Below, one piece after another: positions 25,035 through 32,038 of a stretch of 64,000 bases of DNA; positions within the stretch are counted from its first letter, which is position 1, and each line of letters opens with the position of its first letter. The DNA is from SZUA-547 sp963669265 (GTDB lineage: Bacteria > Pseudomonadota > Alphaproteobacteria > Rhodobacterales > Rhodobacteraceae), in the NCBI GenBank assembly GCA_963669265.1, contig OY769916.1, forward strand, positions 3,988,132 to 4,052,131, in the 5' to 3' direction. The translations under genes and the position numbers were made by a program. The notes beneath the pieces are model-generated. The model was not told the DNA's origin. It did no database searches and saw nothing but the letters and a program-made list of their open reading frames with translations.

Positions 25035-26489
25035 TCAAGCGCTGACACCAGCGTCTTTCGAGCGGATGATCTCGACCGGCGTCTCCACATGAAGGCTCTG
25101 CTGCGGGAACGGGATCGATATTCCTTCGGCATCGAAGCGCTCTTTCACCTGACGCTGCATGTCCCAGAATAGGGTCCAGTAATCCTCCGTCTTGGCCCAA
25201 GGTCGACAGAGAAGATCCACTGAGTGCGCCCCGAGTTCTCCCACGCAAATAAGCGGTTCGGGCTCTTTGAGCGCCAGAGGATGAGCGTCAACGATATCTT
25301 TGAGCGCCGATTGCGCCTGCTCGATATTGTCCGAATAGGCGATTCCGAACACCATGTCGACGCGCCGGGTGTCGCTCGCCGTCACATTCGTGACAACCGA
25401 GTTCCAAACTCTGTTATTCGGGATCGCGATCACCTTGTTGTCTATGGTGACGATCGTCGTCGAGATCAGATTCATCTTTCTGACAGTCCCGACGGCGACC
25501 CCCTCAAGATCGACATAATCCCCCTCATCAAATGGCCTATTCATCATGATCATAAGGCCGCTGAAGAAGTTGGCGATCGTTTCCTGCATCGCGAATGCGA
25601 TAACGAAGCTCGCGCCGCCTACCAACGCGAACATCGGCGTAATATCGACGCCGAGCACCGAGAGCACGAACATCAGTCCGATGACGACAGTCAGCCAATA
25701 AATGACGGAAACAATGAAGGCTTGGAGGATGTGAGACAGGGACTCGAACTTCCTCAATCTACCGCGAGCGAAGCCACGCAAAACCCGAGCGGTGATAAAG
25801 AGAAGGAACAGAGAACCGACGATGACCGTCGCGTCGATGGCGACCTCGATGCCGCCGTCATCGGCCAGCATCCATTTGAGCGTGCGTTGATAAAGCGTCT
25901 CTGCATCGGCCTTGCGGATCTCGTCGATCAGAATTGAACTCCGGTAGAGTCGATACTTCTCAATTTGGTCCGCATCGCCGCCTTTCTTTTCCCAGTCGGT
26001 GACGACCAGCATGAAATTTTCAAAGAGGCCCCTGCGCTCTTCAACGAGCTCGGCCACTCGGGCGCGAAATACATGGGCGAGTTCACCGCTTGTGTCCTCG
26101 ATCGTCAGCGACGCTTCGACGACTTCCTCAGTTTGGCCCTTGACGATTTGCTGCCAAGCGGCTGAGGCAGCGCCGAGTTCATGCTCCGTCAGCGGGAGGA
26201 GCAGAAGCTCCAACGTGGATTTATCTACGTTTGGATCGAGAAGCCGCTCCGGAAGACCATATTGCTCTGCGAGTTTGGCGGGATCGAACTCACCTGCGGT
26301 CTTGAATGTCTCTGTTTCCGGCGTTTGGTCTGCTTCGGGCGCTGAGGAAAGCTCTGGCGCGCCCTCTTGCGATGGGGAGGCTTCGGTGCCGACCGTCTGG
26401 GAATGAGCCACGTTGTCAAGTGCGATACTCAAGGTGAGATAGACTGTTACTGCCGTGAGAACGGCAATCCGGAAACCGCGCTTTGTCAT
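25035..26489 (-). CDS. MscS-family mechanosensitive ion channel
   Basis: About 484 residues from the ATG at 26489 (AGGA six bases upstream). A signal-like first helix is followed by a periplasmic, partly acidic and coiled region (about 35-220), transmembrane segments at about 225-320, and the MscS core. The core has the pore-lining helix FALVGGASFVIAFAMQETIANFFSG and the beta domain with GDYVDLEGVAVGTVRKMNLISTTI and IPNNRVWNSVVTN. It opens under membrane tension and protects against osmotic downshock. It lies within the tRNA-Val element, convergent with the exported-protein genes, so it is accessory rather than the core chromosomal copy. Confidence 0.9.
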   Translation of the reverse strand: MTKRGFRIAVLTAVTVYLTLSIALDNVAHSQTVGTEASPSQEGAPELSSAPEADQTPETETFKTAGEFDPAKLAEQYGLPERLLDPNVDKSTLELLLLPLTEHELGAASAAWQQIVKGQTEEVVEASLTIEDTSGELAHVFRARVAELVEERRGLFENFMLVVTDWEKKGGDADQIEKYRLYRSSILIDEIRKADAETLYQRTLKWMLADDGGIEVAIDATVIVGSLFLLFITARVLRGFARGRLRKFESLSHILQAFIVSVIYWLTVVIGLMFVLSVLGVDITPMFALVGGASFVIAFAMQETIANFFSGLMIMMNRPFDEGDYVDLEGVAVGTVRKMNLISTTIVTIDNKVIAIPNNRVWNSVVTNVTASDTRRVDMVFGIAYSDNIEQAQSALKDIVDAHPLALKEPEPLICVGELGAHSVDLLCRPWAKTEDYWTLFWDMQRQVKERFDAEGISIPFPQQSLHVETPVEIIRSKDAGVSA

Positions 26490-26690
26490 CTTGAGTCCTA
26501 GATCAATCAAAGATGCATCCCAAGATAGATCGGAACCGCGGAGCGGAAAGTCAGCATTGTTATATTGTCCGCTCTTGGCGCATAACCGCCGTCAGGTGAA
26601 ATTTGACCATGGCCGCTTCGGGCTCTTCCCGGCCATTCGCCGCAATCGGCGCGAATGGCGGCATTGAACCATAAAGCAGACGCAGCGCAA

Positions 26691-27296
26691 TCATAGAAAG
26701 TCGCCATACCGCCCTATAAAGCTGGCCAGTGACTGCTCGACAAGAGCGTCATGCTCGGCGCTGAGGCGATTATAGGTCCGCCAATGCATGCCCTTCGGCT
26801 TGCCCCAGCCTGAGCCGTTAAGGATGCCTTCAGGCCAGCCGAGCCTCTCACGGATGCGGTCTGCGCGCCTTGCGGACCGGTCGTGTGCGCCTTCTCTCTG
26901 CGAGTGGTATGCGAGGTCATGGCAGTGCCGGCAAGCGAAGATCTCGCCCCCATAAAGTTTGGCGACGCGACGGCCGCACCCGCGGGCGGGGCAGCGAAAC
27001 CAGATCCGATGACCGCCCAGGTGACAAGGAGTCCAGTCAAGGTCGACCGGATATTCGTGGGGACGCCACTCGCCGCCGTAATCCCGGCTCCGATAAATCA
27101 GTTTCACGCGAGCAACCTGGCTCTCAACCTGGATCGATCCAGTTTTCGCGCCATTCATCGTCCAGGTGCACGTAAACCGGCGACCGGGCGTCAGCAGGTC
27201 ATCCCGCGCCCATTTCCTTACATCGATCGACTTGTAGTCGTCTGTCGTGTCTTTCTCTCCGTAATGCCAACGCCGTCCGCTGCCGGGTCCGCCCAT
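26691..27296 (-). CDS. zinc-ribbon hypothetical protein common on mobile elements
   Basis: 201 residues starting MGGPGSGRRW, the start shared by a widespread uncharacterised family seen on phages and islands. A C4-type zinc ribbon is visible: RCPARGCGRRVAKLYGG, then FACRHCHDLAYHSQRE. The C-terminal part is helical and ends in a segment rich in aromatic residues. No function is established. It lies upstream of the MscS gene on the same strand but 200 bp away. Its presence supports a phage-like origin for this end of the element. Confidence 0.8.
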   Translation of the reverse strand: MGGPGSGRRWHYGEKDTTDDYKSIDVRKWARDDLLTPGRRFTCTWTMNGAKTGSIQVESQVARVKLIYRSRDYGGEWRPHEYPVDLDWTPCHLGGHRIWFRCPARGCGRRVAKLYGGEIFACRHCHDLAYHSQREGAHDRSARRADRIRERLGWPEGILNGSGWGKPKGMHWRTYNRLSAEHDALVEQSLASFIGRYGDFL

Positions 27297-27420
27297 GCTG
27301 CTTCTCCGATTTTTCCGAAATCAATTGGGAGTTTTGCTCCAATCGTCGTCTCTGTCCTCGTCGCAAAACCTTACGGATTATGCTGGTTGCGCGACCCCGC
27401 CGGTCTCTGTGGCAAAGGTC

Positions 27421-27440
27421 ATAGAGATTGATCCACCCCC
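27421..27440 (+). repeat. iteron-like repeat 1
   Basis: ATAGAGATTGATCCACCCCC, 18 of 20 bases identical to the copy at 27526. Confidence 0.5.
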
Positions 27441-27525
27441 TCGCGCGCGTGCGCGTGGCGCGCGTGAGAAATCTCGGGTTAGCGATGTTGTCTGGCACTA
27501 GGGTCCGGTATTGCGCCTTTTCGGT

Positions 27526-27545
27526 ATAGAGATCGACCCACCCCC
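27526..27545 (+). repeat. iteron-like repeat 2
   Basis: ATAGAGATCGACCCACCCCC, same orientation, 105 bp after copy 1. Confidence 0.5.
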
Positions 27546-27610
27546 CCATTTTCTGAATTGCGGGAACATGCGCCGAGCACTCCTTTCCGGTGATTGCGTA
27601 TGTCGCGTCA

Positions 27611-27627
27611 GAGATCGGACCACCCCT
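27611..27627 (+). repeat. iteron-like repeat 3 (diverged)
   Basis: GAGATCGGACCACCCCT, 14 of 17 bases match the core of copy 2, same orientation. Confidence 0.4.
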
Positions 27628-27683
27628 ACTTCTCTGGCGGAGCGGAGCAAGAGGCTTCCCAGATCATTGCGCCACCTCCAGAC

Positions 27684-27863
27684 CTAAGAGGGGGAGGGGG
27701 TGTAGTAGTGATTGTGGTCGGAATCCGGCCTAGTCAGCCGATAGCTCCCGGTCGCTCGTTTTCGTGCGTTGGGCGGTGTCACGATTTCCAGAAAACCGCG
27801 CTCGATTAGAATGTCCCGCGCCCGTGTGATCCGAGACTTATGCCAGGGCGGATTGCGCGACCG
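27684..27863 (-). pseudogene. detached winged-helix tail of the primase-polymerase
   Basis: In the same frame directly after the TAA at 27864-27866, an open frame of 59 codons plus stop runs on to a TAG at 27684. It reads NPPWHKSRITRARDILIERG, then FLEIVTPPNARKRATGSYRL and TRPDSDHN. This looks like a winged-helix DNA-binding domain that continues the upstream protein naturally. It has no start codon or ribosome site of its own. The simplest reading is a nonsense mutation (or base error) that removed the C-terminal domain. Confidence 0.65.
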
Positions 27864-28718
27864 TTACATGGCGGCGGGGGCGATCGCGAAGGCCCGTTTG
27901 TTGCGGTGATAGCGTTCGAAAAGGTTCAAAAGCCAGAACGCGTCTGGCGCATTGCTCAAGTCGTCCATGGCCTTGTCCTTCTGAGTGATTTGAGGGCGGC
28001 GCAATCCGACAAAGTTGCGCCCGCCGATCTCGTATCCCCACGCTGATCGCGCAGTCTGTTCGATCTCCCGAATGCTGAGAGGAGCGGGCATTGCGGATGC
28101 CCAGGTCTGCGCCGCATCGATCAGCTGATCCTCGTCATCGCAGTGTCGCACCTCGGCCATGCACCAGAGAAACAGCGCCCTGTTGCGCTCGCCTTCGCGC
28201 ACCGCCTCAGCCGCCCGCTGACAGGACGTATCGAGCGCATCGGCTCTCATCGCAGGTAGGCGGTCTAGGTCGTCCAGCGAGCCTGTCAGGAACTCGTAGG
28301 CGCGTCCTAGATCTGGACGGTAGCTCGGGGGTGCGATGGTGTAGCCAGCACCGAGGACGTCAATCGCTAGGCCGTCGCACGGCCGGGTGCAACGTTTCTC
28401 GCCGCAATGGCGATACCAGGCTTTCGACTTACCGCTCGCGGTGCGGATCGTGACTGGCGTATCTCCAAACCGCACCAACGCGGCGCCCAACGCCGCATCA
28501 CCAGCCATGTCGATGTCGACCTCGACGATCCGACTACGTGCTCCCATACAAAGGCCGAGGCCGTCCGCGTCACCGAACTTCTCGATCCATGCGCGGGTCG
28601 CGGGCAATCCGCTTCGCCGCCAGTTTTTCACGGCGGGGCGCTTGGCACGAGTATCGACAGGGAAGGTGGCGAGCCCCGCGTCCGCGTAGACCGGGGCGAA
28701 CTCTGAAAAAACGCCCAT
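27864..28718 (-). CDS. bifunctional DNA primase/polymerase (PrimPol-type), truncated
   Basis: 284 residues. The N-terminal domain resembles the prim-pol fold of archaeal/plasmid type: residues about 1-25 YADAGLATFPVDTRAKRPAV, then the metal-binding VEVDIDMAGD, and the motif TIRTASGKSKAWYRH; a helical PriCT-like region (about 165-235) follows. Such proteins start replication of plasmids and integrative elements. The start ATG at 28718 follows GGAAGG. The frame stops at a TAA just after IAPAAM but continues in frame with a winged-helix segment, so the protein is probably missing its origin-binding tail. Replication ability of the element is therefore doubtful. Confidence 0.8.
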   Translation of the reverse strand: MGVFSEFAPVYADAGLATFPVDTRAKRPAVKNWRRSGLPATRAWIEKFGDADGLGLCMGARSRIVEVDIDMAGDAALGAALVRFGDTPVTIRTASGKSKAWYRHCGEKRCTRPCDGLAIDVLGAGYTIAPPSYRPDLGRAYEFLTGSLDDLDRLPAMRADALDTSCQRAAEAVREGERNRALFLWCMAEVRHCDDEDQLIDAAQTWASAMPAPLSIREIEQTARSAWGYEIGGRNFVGLRRPQITQKDKAMDDLSNAPDAFWLLNLFERYHRNKRAFAIAPAAM

Positions 28719-29010
28719 CAAACCAGCCTTCCGAATGCAAGGAAGGCCGCGGCGAGGTGCGCCGGGTCATGCTGTGAGAGGGTGCTCAGTCGTTGCCGGA
28801 TTCCGCGTTTCGCCGTATAATTGTCGGTGCCTTTAAAATACCAATTGAGCCGCTGTTCTGTGCGCCAACACAGAGCGGCGGTTCTTCGTTCTGGGGGGAT
28901 GTCAAGGCAGTTCCCAATTTCACCAGCCGTTTTCGGTATGTCCCGCCCAAACGGCGCACCGCATGGGAACGCTGAGACTAGTGATTTCAGTGAGTTAGGG
29001 TCGGGGGCTT
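28719..29010. other. 292-bp element end without a clear gene
   Basis: Between the primase start and attR. Short open frames on both strands lack ribosome sites and family features, and one of them is an effect of the att repeat. I see no further structure in it. Confidence 0.5.
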
Positions 29011-29079
29011 CTCGTTTACACCGAGGATGTCGGGAGTTCGAGCCTCTCACCGCCCACCATGATTTCAATGGGTTAGCGG
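29011..29079. repeat. attR, 69-bp direct repeat copy
   Basis: Identical to 17694-17762. The tRNA 5' half is absent upstream of it, so this copy does not make a tRNA. It marks the right end of the element. Confidence 0.93.
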
Positions 29080-29377
29080 CCAAATTTCGATCAAATAGTT
29101 TCCTGAGTTTCCTCTCAGTTTCCTGCGTCACGTTCTGTTTCCGTTCGGTTCCCCGCCAGATTCGTCGATAATCCAACTATCCCGCTTAACCCATTGATCG
29201 CCTCGGCGTAGCCACACGCGCGACCCAACACGCTTGACAAAAAAGCGATCAGCGAACAATGCCGTTAGAGGGCCGGTATCGCCGAAACGTCCCGCCTTGG
29301 CGGTGATGTCGACTGTGCGAGGATTGGCAAAGAACGCTGGGGTCAATCGTCGAGGGTTTCCGGATGGCATTCATTTC
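29080..29377. other. region between attR and the mttB-family gene
   Basis: About 298 bp. An 80-codon minus-strand open frame (29128-29370) has a few plausible strands (FFVKRVGSRVWLRRGDQWVK) but no ribosome site or known family, so I do not call it. A promoter-like pair for the downstream gene is visible at 29234-29261. Confidence 0.4.
29234..29261 (+). promoter_or_regulatory. candidate sigma-70 promoter for the mttB-family gene
   Basis: A perfect -35 TTGACA at 29234-29239, then 16 bp, then AACAAT (4 of 6 to the -10 consensus) at 29256-29261, about 115 bp upstream of the start codon. Confidence 0.35.
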
Positions 29378-30895
29378 ATGACCCGACGTGCGGGAGGTCG
29401 CGCCGCCAGGCGCGCGGCGCGGGCGGCGCCTCTGGCCGAGAAGCTTCGGCCGATCCGTCCCGGCATGGAGGGGGGGCGCTACCGGCCGCTTACTGACGCT
29501 GGCGTCGCGCGCATCCACGAAGCGGCGCTTGAGGCTTTGGAGGTGATCGGCCTCAGCCAGGCGCCGCCCTCGGGCATAGAGGCGATGACGGGCGTCGGCG
29601 CCGTGCTGGGAGAGGACGGTCGCCTCCGATATCCACGCGCGCTGGTCGAAGACATGCTCGCGATGGCCGCGCGCGATATCGTGCTTCATGCTCGTGATCC
29701 GAAGTACGATCTCCATCTGACCGGCTCTAACGTGCATTTCGGCACCGCCGGCGCCGCGGTCAGCGTGGTCGATCTGGAGGCGAATGAGTATCGGCCCTCG
29801 ACCGCGCCCGACCTACACGCGGCCGCCAAGCTGACCCACCATTTGGAGAATGTGCATTTCTTCCAGCGCGCGATGGTGTGTTGCGAGATCGAGGACTTGC
29901 TCGATCTGGACGTCAACTCGATTTACGCCTCCTGCGCCGGCACGACCAAACATGTGGGCACGTCGTTTTCTGAACCCGGCAATGTCGCCCCCTGCCTCGA
30001 ATTGCTGCACCTGATCGCCGGGGGAGAGGATTCCTGGCGTGCGCGCCCGTTTGTCCTGAACACGAACTGCTTCGTGGTTCCACCGATGAAGTTCGCCGAA
30101 GAGAGTTGCGTGACGATGGAGCATTGCATTCGGGGCGGCATGCCCGTGCTGTTGCTTTCGGCGGGGCAGGCGGGAGCGACGGCGCCCGCGCCGGTCGCGC
30201 TTTCGATCGTTCAGGCGGTGGCGGAGTGTTTGGCGGGGCTCGTCTACGTCAACTCCATCGCGCCGGGGCATCCCGCGGTGTTCGGCACCTGGCCGTTCGT
30301 GTCGGACCTGCGCACCGGGGCGATGTCTGGCGGCTCGGCCGAGCAGGCGCTCCTGACCGCCGGTTGCGCGCAGATGCATCATTTTTACAACCTGCCGGGC
30401 GGCGCGGCGGCGGGCATGACGGATAGCAAGCTGCCTGACATGCAGGCGGGGTGGGAGCAGGGGATCTCCAATGCCCTGGCCGGGTTGTCAGGCCTGAACA
30501 TGGTCTACGAGGCTGCGGGCATGCATGCGTCCCTGATGGGGTTCTGTCTCGAAAGCCTCGTCCTCGGCGACGATATTCTCGGGCAGGCGCTGCGCTGCGT
30601 GCGGGGAATCGACGTCACAGAAGACAATGTCTCTATCGAGACGATGAAGGCGGTGTGCCTCGACGGGCCGGGCCACTATCTGGGCAGTGACCAGACGCTG
30701 AAATTGATGCAGACCGAATATGTCTATCCGGCCATTGGCGACCGGCTGAGTCCGAAGGAATGGGCCGAGAACGGAAAGCCAGATCTGATCGAACGGGCGA
30801 TCGCGCGCAAGAACCAGATTCTAGAGACAGCGGAGATGCAGATCTCGCCGGAACTCGATGCTGAAATTCGCCGCCGATTTAACATCCTTTTCTGA
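29378..30895 (+). CDS. MttB-superfamily (trimethylamine/betaine) methyltransferase, non-pyrrolysine
   Basis: 505 residues; the start MTRRAGGRAARR is the common start of this family in Rhodobacterales-like bacteria, and the preceding in-frame extension lacks similarity. The family moves a methyl group from a methylated amine to a corrinoid or another acceptor through a TIM barrel. There is no in-frame TAG, so this is not a pyrrolysine-containing trimethylamine enzyme; members without pyrrolysine include glycine betaine demethylases of the MtgB type. Conserved-looking segments include GTAGAAVSVVD, GTTKHVGTSF and PGGAAAGMTDSKLPD. No corrinoid protein gene is nearby. The neighbours (DUF1989-GcvT fusion, ProXVW transporter) suggest quaternary amine breakdown. 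Confidence 0.88.
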   Translation: MTRRAGGRAARRAARAAPLAEKLRPIRPGMEGGRYRPLTDAGVARIHEAALEALEVIGLSQAPPSGIEAMTGVGAVLGEDGRLRYPRALVEDMLAMAARDIVLHARDPKYDLHLTGSNVHFGTAGAAVSVVDLEANEYRPSTAPDLHAAAKLTHHLENVHFFQRAMVCCEIEDLLDLDVNSIYASCAGTTKHVGTSFSEPGNVAPCLELLHLIAGGEDSWRARPFVLNTNCFVVPPMKFAEESCVTMEHCIRGGMPVLLLSAGQAGATAPAPVALSIVQAVAECLAGLVYVNSIAPGHPAVFGTWPFVSDLRTGAMSGGSAEQALLTAGCAQMHHFYNLPGGAAAGMTDSKLPDMQAGWEQGISNALAGLSGLNMVYEAAGMHASLMGFCLESLVLGDDILGQALRCVRGIDVTEDNVSIETMKAVCLDGPGHYLGSDQTLKLMQTEYVYPAIGDRLSPKEWAENGKPDLIERAIARKNQILETAEMQISPELDAEIRRRFNILF

Positions 30896-30920
30896 CGGCG
30901 AGAACAGGGCGGCTTAGAAC

Positions 30921-31928
30921 CTAAAGCGCGCGCGTGGACGCCCGTACTTTCAGCTCGCCGTCGAGCTGAAGCGAGCAGATCTCGTCGCTAAACTCCAAAT
31001 GTCTAGCGATGGCTTGCGCGGTGGCGCGGCCCATCTCGGCGGCGGGCAGACTGATGCAGGTCAGCGGCGGGTTGGCGTGCGCCGACCAGGCGATGTCGTC
31101 GAAGCCCATGACCGACAGGTCGTCAGGGATGCGCAGGCCGCGCCGCTGGATCTCAAACATCGCGCCAAGCGCCAGGACGTCTGAAAGGCAGAGAATGGCG
31201 GTGGGCTGGCGGCTGGACAGAAGCAGTCGTTGGGTCGCCTCGGCGCCGCCGCCTTCGCTCAGCTCCGTCTCCCAAAAGCTCAACTCGCATTGGTCCTGAA
31301 ACGCCCGCGCGCCCTCCAACCTGAAGCGCGCCCGGTCGTTGTTGTCCGTGGGCCCATGCAGGACCGCGATGCGCCGGTGTCCCAATTCGACAAGATGCTT
31401 CATCGCGGCGCGGGCGAGTCGCCGGTTGTTGTAGCCGATCGTCGGCAAGTGCGACGCAGCGTCGAAGATCGAGGTGAGAATCACCGGGGCGCGAAATCGC
31501 TGCGCCAAGTCTTCGAGCCCGTCCGCATGCGCGGCGCCGGACAGGATCAATGCTTCGGCGCCCATTTCAAGCAGGGATCGCGCACGTTTGAACTCCAGAT
31601 CCTTGTCGTTGGAAGAGGTCGCGATGACTAGCGAGTAGCCGTTCGCGTCAAGACCTCCCTCCAGCCCCTCGATAAATGCGGCGAAAATTGCGTGGTTCAC
31701 TGTGGGAATGATCGCGCCCACGGCACGGGTCCGGCCCTTCGAAAGCGCTTTAGCGACGGGGTTCGGCGCATATCCCATGGCGCCGATCAACGACTCGATC
31801 CGCTCACGCGTCTTCCGATTGACCGAGGGCGACTCGTTGAGCACCCGCGACACCGTCGCGACGGAAACGCCAGCCTCCCGCGCCACGTCGCGCAGCTTGA
31901 CCTTGCTAGGGTAGGACGTCTCGTTCAC
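30921..31928 (-). CDS. LacI-family transcriptional regulator
   Basis: 335 residues. The N-terminal HTH is typical: VKLRDVAREAGVSVATVSRVLN, followed by the hinge helix (PNPVAKALSKGRTRAVG) and a periplasmic-binding-protein-like sensor domain. It is convergent with the methyltransferase gene and divergent from the DUF1989-GcvT gene; a perfect palindrome of LacI type lies in the divergent region. It likely represses the fusion gene and the transporter and controls itself. The effector may be the imported amine or a breakdown product; this is inference. Confidence 0.93.
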   Translation of the reverse strand: MNETSYPSKVKLRDVAREAGVSVATVSRVLNESPSVNRKTRERIESLIGAMGYAPNPVAKALSKGRTRAVGAIIPTVNHAIFAAFIEGLEGGLDANGYSLVIATSSNDKDLEFKRARSLLEMGAEALILSGAAHADGLEDLAQRFRAPVILTSIFDAASHLPTIGYNNRRLARAAMKHLVELGHRRIAVLHGPTDNNDRARFRLEGARAFQDQCELSFWETELSEGGGAEATQRLLLSSRQPTAILCLSDVLALGAMFEIQRRGLRIPDDLSVMGFDDIAWSAHANPPLTCISLPAAEMGRATAQAIARHLEFSDEICSLQLDGELKVRASTRAL

Positions 31929-31990
31929 CCGGAAGTTACCTCTCGCGCCTCAAAAAAATATCATGCCAGATCATCGCAGAAATTGACAAT

Positions 31991-32004
31991 TGTAACCGGT
32001 TACA
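31991..32004. promoter_or_regulatory. LacI-family operator, perfect 14-bp palindrome
   Basis: TGTAACCGGTTACA is fully symmetric with the central CG typical of LacI-family operators. It lies just after a TTGACA (31983-31988) on the plus strand, in the spacer of a likely promoter for the GcvT fusion, and 5 bp downstream of a minus-strand TATAAT (32010-32015) for the regulator gene, so one site could control both. Confidence 0.8.
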
Positions 32005-32038
32005 TCACGATTATAGCCGACTAATACGGAATTTGGCG

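Larger units (their letters stand above)
27297..27683. other. 387-bp non-coding region with iteron-like repeats and G/C runs
   Basis: No convincing gene. It contains three related motifs of pattern GAGATYGAYCCACCCCC, a GC-alternating stretch at about 27440-27470 and a run of seven C at about 27541. It lies between the primase-polymerase remnant and the zinc-ribbon gene and is a candidate replication or regulatory region of the element. Confidence 0.5.
17694..29079. mobile_element. integrated genetic element of about 11.3 kb at tRNA-Val
   Basis: Bounded by perfect 69-bp repeats and carrying a tyrosine integrase next to the tRNA, an excisionase-like HTH gene, a serine recombinase, a primase-polymerase and a zinc-ribbon protein common on phage-like elements. 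There are no capsid, portal, terminase or conjugation genes, so it is not a complete prophage or ICE. It looks like a satellite or small plasmid-like integrative element, with a secretion and envelope cargo at 21.2-26.5 kb. Confidence 0.9.

Noticed and set aside
29378..30895. Pyrrolysine-containing trimethylamine methyltransferase
   Set aside because: No in-frame TAG codon within the gene and no pyl genes in the window.
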